Assembly (NCBI GenBank): GCA_021845645.1
Contig: JAJZVM010000038.1
Location: forward strand, 1-32,233
From: Bacillota bacterium
GTDB taxonomy: Bacteria > Bacillota_E > JAJZYS01 > JAJYTV01
Direction: 5' to 3'
DNA: 32,233 nt
How positions within the stretch are numbered: position 1 is the first letter of the stretch; every line of letters starts with the position of its first letter. Positions 1 through 8,036 of the stretch are shown here, in pieces. The notes under the pieces were generated by a model. That model was not told the origin of the DNA and made no database searches. It saw nothing but the letters and a program-made list of their open reading frames with translations. The translations under genes were made by a program, and so were the position numbers.

Positions 1-1
1 C

Positions 2-1255
2 GAGTCTGGGGCCGCGCAGTCAAGCGACGTCATCTTCAGTGCCGTAAGCGCGAGCGCGACGCCTGGCACCTATACCTTCACAGCGACCGACGACACGCAA
101 GAAAGCTTCACGGTGTCCCTGGCTGTTACCGGCATGACGGGTTCCATCTCTGCATCGCAAGAGACGGTGACCCAAGACCTTACCGTGACGACGACCTCAC
201 TCCCGGGCGCCACGGCGGGAACCGCCTACTCCGCAGCGCTCTCGGCCTCTGGCGGAGTACCGCCGTACACCTGGAGCCTCGCCACGGGCAGCCTGCCGCC
301 AGGACTGACGCTGAGCGGCGATGCGATCTCCGGTACGCCGACTACAGCCGGCAACTACACCTTCACCATCCAGGCGCTGGACCAGGACGGCAATGCGGCC
401 ACAGGCAGCCTCGGCATCACGGTCGTACCGCACCCGGTTTACAGGCCACCGCAGCCGGCGATCGCCAGCCTGAGCCCGACGGCCGGCCCCGCGGCGGGCG
501 GTACGGTGGTGACCATCACGGGCAGCGGCCTCAGCGGGGCCACTGCAGTCCTGTTCGGCACGGCGCCGGCGACAAGCTTCAGCGTACAGTCCGCATCTGA
601 GATCACCGCGGTCTCTCCCGCCGGCAGCGCAGGCACGAGCGTCGACGTGTCGGTGACGACGCCTTATGGCCTGAGCCCGGCGAGCACGGCGGACGCGTTC
701 ACCTACCAGGCCCCACCGCCTCCCGCCTTCACGGACGTGCCGCAGGGCTACTGGGCCTATCAGGAGATCGAGGCGCTGGCGGCGAAGGGCATCGTCGGAG
801 GATACCCAGATGGGACCTTCCGGCCGGACATGGCAGTGACGCGGGCGCAGTTCGTCAAGATGCTGGTGCTCGCGCTCGGTCTGCAGCCCGGTAGTGGAAC
901 CACGGCCTTCGCCGACGTGCCGCAGGGCTCGTGGTTCGCCCCCTACGTCGCCGCGGCCGTGCAGGCAGGTGTCGTGCAGGGTCTTACCCCGAGCCGCTTC
1001 GGACCCGGCGAGACGATCACGCGCGAGCAGATGGCGGTGCTGATCGCAAGGGCGTTCAAGCTGACGAAGACCGCGCCGCTGCACTACCGCGACGCCGGGC
1101 GGATCGGCACCTGGGCCCTGCAGGGCGTGGAAGAAACCGTGGCTGCGGGCTACATGTCGGGCTTCCTAAACGGCACCTTCCAGCCGCTCGGCACAACGAC
1201 CCGGGCGCAGGCAGCCGAGGTGTTGTTCAGAGCGTTGCAGAACACGAGCCCCTGA
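2..1255 (+). CDS. SLH-domain surface protein with Ig-like modules (5' end outside window)
   Basis: The reading frame is open from base 2, so the gene starts upstream; 417 residues are visible. A GTG at 113 could pass for a start, but the residues before it continue an Ig-like fold and no ribosome site precedes it. Domains in order: end of an Ig-like module, a putative-Ig (He_PIG type) module at about 67-142 with the GxxYS and PPYTWS..GTLPPGL-like pattern, an IPT/TIG module at about 152-236 ([10 protein letters not shown]), then three SLH repeats at about 243-293, 303-352 and 361-412 (FTDVP..W....[14 protein letters not shown]). SLH triplets anchor proteins non-covalently to pyruvylated secondary wall polymer, so this is an exported cell-wall protein with its anchor at the C terminus. 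It is the only accepted plus-strand gene and converges on the recombinase genes, so it may belong to the host or to a neighbouring module. Confidence 0.93.
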   Translation, partial: ESGAAQSSDVIFSAVSASATPGTYTFTATDDTQESFTVSLAVTGMTGSISASQETVTQDLTVTTTSLPGATAGTAYSAALSASGGVPPYTWSLATGSLPPGLTLSGDAISGTPTTAGNYTFTIQALDQDGNAATGSLGITVVPHPVYRPPQPAIASLSPTAGPAAGGTVVTITGSGLSGATAVLFGTAPATSFSVQSASEITAVSPAGSAGTSVDVSVTTPYGLSPASTADAFTYQAPPPPAFTDVPQGYWAYQEIEALAAKGIVGGYPDGTFRPDMAVTRAQFVKMLVLALGLQPGSGTTAFADVPQGSWFAPYVAAAVQAGVVQGLTPSRFGPGETITREQMAVLIARAFKLTKTAPLHYRDAGRIGTWALQGVEETVAAGYMSGFLNGTFQPLGTTTRAQAAEVLFRALQNTSP

Positions 1256-1263
1256 ACGGGGGC
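1248..1263 (+). terminator. Short hairpin over the SLH gene stop
   Basis: GCCCC and GGGGC form a 5-bp stem around the TGA stop. There is no T-run after it, so termination is only a guess. The rest of 1264-1432 shows no gene on either strand. Confidence 0.25.
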
Positions 1264-1432
1264 GTGCCCGCCGGCTTCGCCGCGTTGCGGACCTCTCCCT
1301 TGGTTGAGGGGGGTCTGCTCCGCGTTGATGCGTAGTGCATTGCAAGAAGCTTTTCCACGGGCGTGCGTTCGGATCAATATCCTTCCGCACTGTTGCCCTT
1401 GAAATCCCGACGCGCATGCAATGACGAAGCTC

Positions 1433-1467
1433 ACCGAACCGATCGGCTCGGTCGAGAGCATAATGCT
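1433..1467. repeat. Two adjacent palindromes downstream of the recombinase genes
   Basis: 1433-1452 reads ACCGAACCGATCGGCTCGGT, a 20-bp palindrome with one mismatched pair. 1457-1467 is AGCAT-A-ATGCT, a perfect 5-bp inverted repeat. An ATCGG..TTCGG stretch after it partly complements CCGAACCGAT, so the block can also pair around the AGCATAATGCT centre. It lies 31-65 bp beyond the stop of the last recombinase. It could be a recombinase binding site, a terminator or part of the element end; the sequence does not decide. Confidence 0.4.
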
Positions 1468-1497
1468 ATCGGTTTGTTCGGGAAGGGCGAACCTGGC

Positions 1498-2460
1498 TCA
1501 CCCCGCCCGGGCTCGGCGAGCGCCTTGGTACGTGCAGGTATGGCTAACGGCAGTAGCCCAGATCCGCGGCCAAGTACGCCGAATCGGGTGGCGCTTTAGG
1601 GCCACCCGCACGTCTTCCGGCGTCAGATGCAGGTAAACCTGGGTGCTCGCCAGGCTCTGGTGGCCAAGGAGCTTGCGAATCGCCTCCAGTGGCGCGCCGC
1701 GCCGCAGCAGGTGGGTCGCGCACGAGTGGCGCAGCATGTGGGGATGTACGTGACAATCCAGGCCAGCCGCTTCGGCGTGCCGCGCCACCAGGAACTCGAT
1801 GGCTCGAACCGTGAGCGCACCGCGCTTCTTGCTCACGAAGAGCACCTCACGCGCTAATGGCTCTGTCGGACGTACCGCAAGATAGGCGCGTAGCGTCTCG
1901 GCCGCCAGCGGATGCAAGGGCACGGTGCGTTCCGACCCGCCCTTGCCCTCGACGCGCAGGATCTCTCCCTCCCAGTCGATCGAACCGAGAGTCAGGCGGC
2001 AGACCTCGCCCGCCCGCAGGCCGGCCGTATAGAGGAGCACCAAGATGGCACGGTCCCGGCGGTCGAGCACCGAGTCCCCGTCCGGCGCCGCCAGGAGCTT
2101 CTCCACCTCGGTCTCCGTGAGCAGCCTGGGCAGGGTCGTGGGTGGAGTTTGCAGTCGCGGCAGCTTGCTTCGCGGATCGGCCGTGCTTTCCATCTGACCG
2201 TCGACCAACAGATAATCAATCAAGGCCCCAAGGGTGGCCAGCTTCCGCTGAACAGCGCGCTGTCCATTTCCTCGGTCGGTACGCAGGTAACGAATGAATC
2301 CGAGAATGCAGGGCACGTCCAGCGCTTGCGCCGGGTGATCCGCGAGGAAGCGGCGAAAGACCGTCAGATCGCGGCGGTATGCCCCCACCGTGGCTTCGCG
2401 GCAGCCACGGATGACACGGCTGTAATCGCAGAAGGCCTCAACGGTCACCGGCTCCAGCAT
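1498..2460 (-). CDS. Tyrosine recombinase, third member of the trio (RitC-like)
   Basis: 320 residues, a normal size for an XerC/D-like integrase. An N-terminal SAM-like core-binding domain spans about 7-95 and a catalytic domain about 112-285. All active-site residues are present: R149 in YTAGLRAGE, K173 in EGKGG, H241-x-x-R244 in HMLRH, H267 in LLGH and the nucleophile Y276 in TQVYLHL. The ATG at 2460 lies inside the end of the preceding recombinase gene (23-bp overlap), so translation is probably coupled. The basic C-terminal tail (from about 290) extends past the usual domain end. The product should cut and rejoin DNA together with its two partners. The family assignment is certain; the RIT role rests on the neighbours. 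Confidence 0.92.
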   Translation of the reverse strand: MLEPVTVEAFCDYSRVIRGCREATVGAYRRDLTVFRRFLADHPAQALDVPCILGFIRYLRTDRGNGQRAVQRKLATLGALIDYLLVDGQMESTADPRSKLPRLQTPPTTLPRLLTETEVEKLLAAPDGDSVLDRRDRAILVLLYTAGLRAGEVCRLTLGSIDWEGEILRVEGKGGSERTVPLHPLAAETLRAYLAVRPTEPLAREVLFVSKKRGALTVRAIEFLVARHAEAAGLDCHVHPHMLRHSCATHLLRRGAPLEAIRKLLGHQSLASTQVYLHLTPEDVRVALKRHPIRRTWPRIWATAVSHTCTYQGARRARAG

Positions 2461-4936
2461 GAGGTTGCGCCCCCCCTTGGTCGCCCGCTTCCAGAGGCAG
2501 TTGCCTCACGACCGCCCGCAGCTCCTCCATCCCCACGTGGGCGTAGACGCTCGTCTCGCGCAGCGTGCGGTGACCGAGCAGCGTCGAGACCGCCTCCAGG
2601 CGCGCGCCGTGCGCCAGCAGGTGCTCCGCGCAGGTGTGCCGCAGGACGTGAGCTGTTGCCCCCGGACCCAGCCCCGCCTCGGCCATCCTGTGCGCGACGT
2701 TGTCGGAGATCTGATGCGGCGACATCCGCCGGCCACGGGTATCGAGGAAAAATGGCTCGTTCCGGTCGCGGCCCGCCACATGCCGGCGCAGCTCCGGCAG
2801 CACAGCCTTCGGCACCGGCACCCGCCGCAGCCGATTCCCCTTGCCGTGTACGGTCAGCCAGCCCTCCCGCAGGTCGAGGTCGCCCACGTCGGCGGCGCTG
2901 GCTTCGCAGGCCCGGATCCCCGTGGCGTAGAGCAGCAGGAGCAGCACGAGGTTGGTGGAGCCCCATGCCGTCTCCCGGTCCGGTACCGAGAGCAGGCGGA
3001 AGACCTCCTCCTCGGTCAGCGTCCTGGTCTCGGGTGAGTGTCCCTTCGCCAGCCGGATTGGCATGGCTGGGTCCTCGTCAATCCAGCCCACCATGCGCGC
3101 GTAGCGAAAGAATGCTCGCGCGGCTGCGAGCTGGTGCCCCAGGGTGACCTGTGTGAGGCCCCGTCGCCGCCCGTGCTGCAGCCAGGCCACGATGTCCCGG
3201 CTCCGCACCGCTTCGGCGCTCTCGATGCCGCGCGCCGCGAGGAAGTGTCCGAGATCCCGAAGCTGGACGACGAACCCGTTCTGCCTGGTCCGTTCGGAAT
3301 AGCGCGCCGTCGTGAACGGCGACGCGAGGAAATCGGCGACCTGCTCGCCCCACCGCCCCGAACTCGGCGGCAGCTTCGGGCGCATCACCCGCCGCTTCGT
3401 GCCTGCCGCCGAACGCATCGGCTTTTGCCGCTCTGCCATCGCCGACCCTCCCGTCCAGTGGTTCACCGGATGGCGCCGCATGGCGAGGGCCAGGTCTGCC
3501 GGCCTCAGCCGTGCATACAGCATCGTGGTCCGCAGCCCGGCGTGTCCGAGGAGCCCGCGAATCGCCTCTACCGACACGCCTCCTTGCAGCAGATGGCTCG
3601 CGCAGGAGTGGCGTATCTGGTGCGCCCGCACCTCGAACCCGAGCCGTTCGCCCCAATTGTGCAGGATGTTCCGCACGTCGGCGGTCGCCATGGCCCGCCC
3701 CCGTTTGTTGAGGAACAGCGGGGCATCCGGCGGCACTGTCCCGCGTTCGGCCAGATAGGCCGTGAGGGCGGCCGACACCTCTGCCAGCAGCGGCACGATG
3801 CGCTGTCGGTGTCCTTTGCCGTATCGCACCAGCAGCGTTGCCGAGACAAGATCCGCATCGGACACCGTAAGCCCTACCACCTCGCAGCTGCGCAGCCCCG
3901 TCCCATACAGCAGTGTCGCCAAGGCGAGATCGCGCCGGGCGAATCCGTCGCGCCGCCGGGCCAGCTTCGTCAGGAACCGCTCCACCCGCAAGGGCTCCAG
4001 CACCGGCGGGACCTGGGCCAGGCGGTCCACTCGCGGGTGATCCAGCCACTCGCCCGGACTGTCCTTCCTTTGTCCCGTGGCCTGCAGGTAGCGGAACAGG
4101 GCGCGCAGGTTGCCGACTACTTCCGAGCGCGTGCCCACCTTCAACCCTCTGAACCGCTCGCCCTCGTACTGTTCGATGTCGGTCAGCGTGGCCTGTACCA
4201 CGTCCCGTCCGCGAGCGCGCAGAAAGGTGCCTAGGCGTTCCGCCTCCAGAGCCACATTCCGTGCTGTCTCGGCTGAGAGTCCAAGAACCTCGACGAGGTA
4301 TGCTTCCGCTGCCATAGGCAGGTCTCCGAGCGCTCGCCTGCGTGGCCGATAGGGTGCGCCGCAGGGGTTGTCCGCTCGCAGACCATGGACTCGCAGGTAC
4401 TCAAACCATGGCCGCAGTTTGCCGGCCACGGTAACCCGGGCCCATTCCCCCCGTCCGGCGCAACGCTCATCAAGGTAGTGGGCCACATCCTCCGCCGTGG
4501 CCTCGTTCAGAAGCCGCCCATCTCGCTGCAAGAAGGACCCCAGCCGCGCCGCTTCTACGGCCATCAAATGCGCGTGCCAGGCAGTACAGCCTTGCCTCTC
4601 AACCACGTACGACTCGAAGGCGGGACCCATGTCGCCAAGCGACGTCGCTCGACCACCATTCTGGCGAGGAACGGGCTGGCCGCTCCGCAGCCCGTGGGCT
4701 TCGAGGAATGTAAACCCTACGCGCAATCGCCACCGGATCGTGTCCTGCGCACGGCATCCCCCAGCGGCCACACGATACTCCTCATACCGGACGATGTCCG
4801 CGGCTGTGGCTTGCAATAAGCTCGTCCCATACGCCTGCAGATACTTCTCACACTGCGTCGCCTCGAACAGCACGCTCCGCGTCGTAGCCGATGTGTACTG
4901 CCGTTCCTGACAGAATGTCTTTAGTCCAGGGGCCAT
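2438..4936 (-). CDS. Fused double tyrosine recombinase (RitA-RitB-like)
   Basis: 832 residues carrying two complete integrases in one frame. Part one (1-499) has three successive SAM-like core-binding repeats at about 8-85, 105-195 and 207-298, each with an E-A-x-x-LG-type helix followed by a FxYL-type helix. Its catalytic domain has R349, K374, H439, R442, H465 and Y474. Part two (500-832) has one core-binding domain (about 530-625) and a second catalytic set: R675, K699, H763, R766, H789 and Y798. An ATG at 3437-3439 (residue 500, MAERQKPM) is preceded by GGGAGGG at good spacing, so part two probably began as a separate gene and the stop between them was lost. The ATG at 4936 is the only possible start because a TGA closes the frame 24 bp upstream; its AGAAGAG ribosome site is poorly spaced. 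Whether one or two proteins are made cannot be seen. Confidence 0.9.
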   Translation of the reverse strand: MAPGLKTFCQERQYTSATTRSVLFEATQCEKYLQAYGTSLLQATAADIVRYEEYRVAAGGCRAQDTIRWRLRVGFTFLEAHGLRSGQPVPRQNGGRATSLGDMGPAFESYVVERQGCTAWHAHLMAVEAARLGSFLQRDGRLLNEATAEDVAHYLDERCAGRGEWARVTVAGKLRPWFEYLRVHGLRADNPCGAPYRPRRRALGDLPMAAEAYLVEVLGLSAETARNVALEAERLGTFLRARGRDVVQATLTDIEQYEGERFRGLKVGTRSEVVGNLRALFRYLQATGQRKDSPGEWLDHPRVDRLAQVPPVLEPLRVERFLTKLARRRDGFARRDLALATLLYGTGLRSCEVVGLTVSDADLVSATLLVRYGKGHRQRIVPLLAEVSAALTAYLAERGTVPPDAPLFLNKRGRAMATADVRNILHNWGERLGFEVRAHQIRHSCASHLLQGGVSVEAIRGLLGHAGLRTTMLYARLRPADLALAMRRHPVNHWTGGSAMAERQKPMRSAAGTKRRVMRPKLPPSSGRWGEQVADFLASPFTTARYSERTRQNGFVVQLRDLGHFLAARGIESAEAVRSRDIVAWLQHGRRRGLTQVTLGHQLAAARAFFRYARMVGWIDEDPAMPIRLAKGHSPETRTLTEEEVFRLLSVPDRETAWGSTNLVLLLLLYATGIRACEASAADVGDLDLREGWLTVHGKGNRLRRVPVPKAVLPELRRHVAGRDRNEPFFLDTRGRRMSPHQISDNVAHRMAEAGLGPGATAHVLRHTCAEHLLAHGARLEAVSTLLGHRTLRETSVYAHVGMEELRAVVRQLPLEAGDQGGAQPHAGAGDR
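3446..3452 (-). promoter_or_regulatory. In-frame ribosome-binding site before an internal ATG
   Basis: The minus strand reads GGGAGGG, then TCGGCG, then ATG (3439-3437). The spacing is ideal, and the protein from this ATG would be a complete 333-residue recombinase. The site marks the ancestral start of the second recombinase inside the fused frame. One base change of TGG to TGA about 20 bp upstream would restore two separate genes. Confidence 0.6.
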
Positions 4937-4978
4937 CTCTTCTGGATTGATCGTCGGTCACCTCCCCGAGTGCAAGTC

Positions 4979-5251
4979 CTAAGGGGAGGATATATCGCGA
5001 AATCGGTCCAAGCGCCAGACGAGGATCATGTCCACCTGGTGCCTCGCGGCGTGCTGCAGCAGCTCGCGCCATTGCCCTCTTCGGCGCAGGTCTGCCGCCG
5101 GCGCCTGGTCGATGAATTCTCCGGCAGGCTGCCAGGCATGGTCCGCGATGAACTCCCTCAGGGGCAGGATCTGTGTTTCAGGGTGCTGGTCGCGGTCGTC
5201 GGTGGAGACGCGTGCGTAGATTGCGACGCGTGGGGAACGCGTGTCAGCCAT
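4979..5251 (-). pseudogene. Serine recombinase (resolvase) fragment
   Basis: 90 residues matching only the start of a serine recombinase catalytic domain. The nucleophile motif is YARVSTDDRDQ at about 12-22, and the conserved VDMILVWRLDRF helix ends at about residue 84. The frame then runs into unrelated codons and stops (RDISSP, TAG). The rest of the catalytic domain and the whole DNA-binding domain, normally 100 to several hundred residues more, are absent. A strong AGGAGGA site precedes the ATG at 5251, so the 5' end is intact. The break falls at the inferred right end of the recombinase-trio element, so insertion or an associated deletion probably destroyed the gene. No remainder is visible beyond the left end of that element. 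The fragment lacks the DNA-binding part and is unlikely to be active. Confidence 0.88.
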
Positions 5252-5277
5252 GATCGGTCCTCCTGGTAGGAGACACG

Positions 5278-5292
5278 TATTTCGTGCGAAAA
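5278..5292. promoter_or_regulatory. TATTTCGTGCG motif, copy 1 (partial)
   Basis: TATTTCGTGCG followed by AAAA. The first 11 bases are identical to the motif at 24396-24413. On the minus strand it lies about 27 bp upstream of the serine recombinase start, just ahead of its ribosome site. The core TTCG-TG-CGAA is a dyad, so a DNA-binding protein could recognise it. Confidence 0.4.
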
Positions 5293-5295
5293 GAA

Positions 5296-5319
5296 CCGGC
5301 TCCCGCTGTGGGGAGCCGG
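5296..5319 (-). terminator. Rho-independent terminator of the Fic gene
   Basis: CCGGCTCCC and GGGAGCCGG form a perfect 9-bp stem with a 6-base loop, 24 bp after the Fic stop. On the minus strand it is followed by TTCTTTTCGC. It is one of the few hairpins here with a proper T-rich tail. Confidence 0.75.
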
Positions 5320-5342
5320 CCTTGCGGGCCAGTCGTAGACGG

Positions 5343-6158
5343 TCAGCGGTCGGAGCCGTCGTCGGCGCGATCGCTGCGCCGTTCCTTTCGGCTGTCTTCT
5401 ACCTCATGCGCTGGTTCGAGGCCTTTGAGCAGCATGCCCGCGCTCCGTGCCGAGGCCTCGGCGAAGAGCCGGGTAATCGGCCCGAAGTGGCCCTCGTCAG
5501 CGTAGCGCAGCGCGGCGAAGTAACCCTTTCGGGCAGCTTGGTCGGGCAGAAGGATGGCCACGGGGTAGCCGGCTCTCAGCAGCTGAAAGTTGGCGGCGAG
5601 CCGCGCCGTGCGCCCGTTGCCGTCCGCAAAGGGATGGATGTGGACCAGTCGGGCATGGAAGCGGGCGACCAGGCTCACGGGATGCTCGTGTGGTAGTGCG
5701 GCGTAGAACTCGCGGAACAGGTCGGCCATGAGGGCCGGAATCTCTACGGGTGAAGGCGGCATGTGCGCGCTGCCGCGGATCCACACCTGAATGTCGCGGT
5801 AGCGGCCGGCGTGCTGAGGCGCTGACCTCTGCAGCACCAGGTGGTGGATGGAGCGAAGGTCGCCCTCGGTGAACGGTGAGGTACCTTGCGCTAGGTCGAG
5901 CATGAAGTCGAAGGCTTCGGCATGGTCCAGGGCCTCGAGGTGGTCGCGCAGGGGCTTCCCGCCGATCGTCAAGCCCTCGAGCACGAGACCTGTCTCCTGC
6001 CGAGTCAGGCTGTTGCCTTCGATTGCGTTGGAGGTGTAGGTGACCTCGACCCGAAGCCAGTCGCGGAAGCTGGCGAGCGACTCAGGCGGCAGCGGCCGCA
6101 TGGCATCGAGCCGTTGCTTGTTGCGGTCCAAGCGGGCGAGGATCTCGTCCAATGTCAT
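5343..6158 (-). CDS. fic: Fic-domain protein with N-terminal inhibitory motif
   Basis: 271 residues. Fic enzymes usually transfer AMP from ATP to a hydroxyl side chain of a target protein. The catalytic loop HPFADGNGRTAR is complete at 175-186, and the flap (GRYRDIQVWIRG) lies at about 118-129. The sequence SNAIEGN at 43-49 matches the (S/T)xxxE(G/N) inhibitory helix placed N-terminally (class II), whose glutamate blocks the ATP gamma-phosphate site; it should therefore be self-restrained. The C-terminal tail (from about 250) is highly charged and probably disordered. The ATG is well placed behind AGGAGG, with a TATAAT box just upstream. No separate antitoxin gene is adjacent. The target is unknown; it could be a toxin-like element stabiliser or a house-keeping AMPylase/deAMPylase. 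Confidence 0.93.
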   Translation of the reverse strand: MTLDEILARLDRNKQRLDAMRPLPPESLASFRDWLRVEVTYTSNAIEGNSLTRQETGLVLEGLTIGGKPLRDHLEALDHAEAFDFMLDLAQGTSPFTEGDLRSIHHLVLQRSAPQHAGRYRDIQVWIRGSAHMPPSPVEIPALMADLFREFYAALPHEHPVSLVARFHARLVHIHPFADGNGRTARLAANFQLLRAGYPVAILLPDQAARKGYFAALRYADEGHFGPITRLFAEASARSAGMLLKGLEPAHEVEDSRKERRSDRADDGSDR

Positions 6159-6176
6159 ACGCAGCCTCCTGCCGTG

Positions 6177-6182
6177 ATTATA
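6177..6182 (-). promoter_or_regulatory. Likely -10 box of the Fic gene
   Basis: The minus strand has a perfect TATAAT 18 bp upstream of the ATG, immediately before the AGGAGG site. I see no convincing -35 hexamer at 16-18 bp spacing. The 5' leader would be very short. Confidence 0.4.
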
Positions 6183-6230
6183 GCCGCCCAGGTCTGCCGT
6201 ACGTTGGAGTGTTTTCTGTGATCGTTCCGA

Positions 6231-7505
6231 CTACCGGGCAATGCCGTTCGCGCGCGGCCTTGGGAGGCTGCGGGGCTTCTGCGCCAGTTCGAGCGCGTGG
6301 CGGTAGAGGCGGGCGGCACGCCCGAGGTCGTCGCCGGCACCGAGACGCGCGGCGGCGTAGAGTGCAGCGTGTGGCGCACCTTTCCTGGCCAGCTCGACGA
6401 GGGCCGTGAGCTTGTGGCCGTCAAAGGAGGAGTCGAGCAGCTGCCGCAGCTGCGGGCGCTCGTGGACGAGCAGGGCTTCGAGCGCCTGGCGGTCTGCCTG
6501 CGGGATGGTCTGGTCGACCTGCGGATAGAGATCGGGATGGCCTGCGATCCACGCTTGGGCCTTCGAGATGGAGTAGCCGAGGTAATGGTCGGGAGCACCA
6601 TGCGCACGGTACTTGACCCCGATCGCGAGTTCCGGGCACGAGAAGATGTCTCGGACGCGGTCAGGGGTGGCGCCAGCGCGCAGCAACGCGACGATCACCC
6701 GCTGGTCGCTCTCGGAGCGCTCGCCAGCCGCTGCCCCGTGGCGAATGAGATCCAAGATGGCCTCGCTGACGGCAAGGCCCTCCAGCAGCTCCCGCGCATC
6801 GCGCGACTCCGGGGCCGCGGCTGAGAACGCGACGAACTGACGCGACGGAAGCCTGTCCGCTGGCCGCTGATGGCCCTTCACCACGTCCCGAAAGGCGCTC
6901 GGCCGATACTGCCGGTGGCTCTGCCACTCGACCTCGCACGGCTGTGGCGTGGCGTACTTGGCCTTGATGTTGGTCGTGCCGGGGACGCGCAAGAGCCGTG
7001 CCAGGTCGTGGACCACGTTCGCCTTCGGTGCGAGACCGAGCGCGTCGCCGATCGCCCAGAGGGCGTCTCGGATGTTCTGGCGGCGGTCCGCGCGAGCGGC
7101 CGGCAGCGCCAACGATCGCTCGAGCAGCCAATACGCGTGACGGCCGCCGCCGCCGGAGCGCACGAGGATCGATGGCGGCCAGCCGTCGACCGTAAGGACC
7201 GCTAGGCGCTCCATGATCTCCTGTTCGCCGCCGGCGTAGTCTTTGGCGTCGAGGTCAGCGAAGAGGCACTGGATCGAGGTGACGTCGGCCTCGCTGCCGT
7301 GCGGGTTGGCGCGCGGGTAGACGCCGAAGTAGACGTGGTAGCGGCCGGTCGCGGCGAGCGCGTAGTCCGCCGCTTCGGCGATGGCGGCGGGGAGGGGGAA
7401 AAACTTCTGCGCCGCCGTTTTCCCCGATGCCTCGTCGAGCAGCCGGATCTCGAGGTGGCCGGTGCAGCCTCGAAAGAGTCGCGCAAAGAACGCATGAGTG
7501 TCCAA
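6231..7505 (-). CDS. RepB-type replication primase
   Basis: 424 residues resembling plasmid and ICE primases of the archaeo-eukaryotic primase superfamily (RepB-primase type). The metal-binding acidic pair is in LFADLDAKDY (D84, D86). A glycine-rich SGGGGRHAYW segment with the superfamily histidine is at 117-125, and DLARLLRVPGTTN at 167-179 matches the third conserved motif. The C-terminal half (about 240-340) resembles the helical region that follows the primase domain in such proteins. The start is TTG at 7505, supported by AAGGAGG 9 bp upstream; an internal ATG lacks this. The protein should lay primers for element replication or for the complementary strand after transfer. It lies downstream of the Rep-like gene. 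The 5' end of this gene, ribosome site included, is repeated at 8037-8100. Confidence 0.85.
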   Translation of the reverse strand: MDTHAFFARLFRGCTGHLEIRLLDEASGKTAAQKFFPLPAAIAEAADYALAATGRYHVYFGVYPRANPHGSEADVTSIQCLFADLDAKDYAGGEQEIMERLAVLTVDGWPPSILVRSGGGGRHAYWLLERSLALPAARADRRQNIRDALWAIGDALGLAPKANVVHDLARLLRVPGTTNIKAKYATPQPCEVEWQSHRQYRPSAFRDVVKGHQRPADRLPSRQFVAFSAAAPESRDARELLEGLAVSEAILDLIRHGAAAGERSESDQRVIVALLRAGATPDRVRDIFSCPELAIGVKYRAHGAPDHYLGYSISKAQAWIAGHPDLYPQVDQTIPQADRQALEALLVHERPQLRQLLDSSFDGHKLTALVELARKGAPHAALYAAARLGAGDDLGRAARLYRHALELAQKPRSLPRPRANGIAR

Positions 7506-7534
7506 GACCCAGTCCTCCTTTGGGACAAAGTGAA

Positions 7535-7554
7535 AGGCGGCCCGTTGGCCGCCT
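7535..7554 (-). terminator. Hairpin between small hypothetical gene and primase
   Basis: AGGCGGCC and GGCCGCCT pair perfectly (8 bp) around CGTT. On the minus strand the stem is followed by TTTCACTTT, a moderate T-rich tail. It lies about 65 bp past the stop at 7620 and about 30 bp ahead of the primase start, so it could also attenuate primase expression. Confidence 0.5.
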
Positions 7555-7619
7555 GCACTACGTGTGAAGCTGGTATTCAGCTGCGTCTGAAGCGTGGACC
7601 GTGCGGACTCGAGGACGTA

Positions 7620-7889
7620 TTAGCGGCAATTCCTCCTGGCGCGCTGGCGGAGCCGCTTGGGGAGCAGCTCATCGCCCCCTGAAGCCTCTGCGATGAAACG
7701 GTCGATCTCCTTGGGTGTCAAGGCCCCTTCCGGATCCGCCATTTCCTGCATGACTGCCAGGCGCTCTGCGGGAGTATCTGCGTAGATAGCACGCTTTAGC
7801 CACTCGTCGAAGGCGGCGAGCTGATCGGGCGGCACCTTGCTACGGACCTTCCTGAATCCCTCGATGATGGCCTCTAGTTCGGGGTCCAT
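7620..7889 (-). CDS. Small hypothetical protein
   Basis: 89 residues, family not recognised. It is rich in charged residues and predicted helical. A segment around residues 20-50 (PPDQLAAFDEWLKRAIYADT) looks amphipathic, and there is a basic arginine-rich C terminus (PKRLRQRARRNCR). No signal peptide or membrane segment is visible. The ATG at 7889 follows a G-rich site (ATGGGGG). It sits between the Rep-like gene and the primase and may be a small replication or copy-control accessory, but nothing in the sequence proves that. It has lower GC than its neighbours and is followed by a hairpin. Confidence 0.6.
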   Translation of the reverse strand: MDPELEAIIEGFRKVRSKVPPDQLAAFDEWLKRAIYADTPAERLAVMQEMADPEGALTPKEIDRFIAEASGGDELLPKRLRQRARRNCR

Positions 7890-8036
7890 CGCAAACCCCC
7901 ATCACAGATGCGATACGTAGTTCTTTCCGGCACAGGCTGAATTCTCCTCCCAGGCTTGGCCGGACCGCGGACTTGCCTGCGCCCCGGGAGTGCGGTCTGC
8001 CTCTCATGGGAGCCCTTGAGCGCATGGAAGGTGGCA

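Larger units (their letters stand above)
1377..4994 (-). mobile_element. Recombinase-in-trio (RIT)-like element, approximate limits
   Basis: Three complete tyrosine recombinase catalytic domains are encoded head to tail on the minus strand, with overlapping or fused genes. This is the hallmark of recombinase-in-trio elements. The ends are inferred: read inwards, the left flank (from 1377) has ATATCCTTCC and the right flank (from about 4993 inwards) has ATATCCTCCC, followed by loosely similar sequence (ACTGTTGCCCT and ACTTGCACT). This could be a weak terminal inverted repeat. The right limit coincides with the point where a serine recombinase gene breaks off, which supports a junction near 4995-5002. 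The left limit is much less certain and no target duplication was found. Confidence 0.6.

Noticed and set aside
1256..1400. Remaining 3' part of the broken serine recombinase left of the RIT-like element
   Set aside because: Translations of the minus strand here show no resolvase motifs; the space before the SLH gene is also too short.
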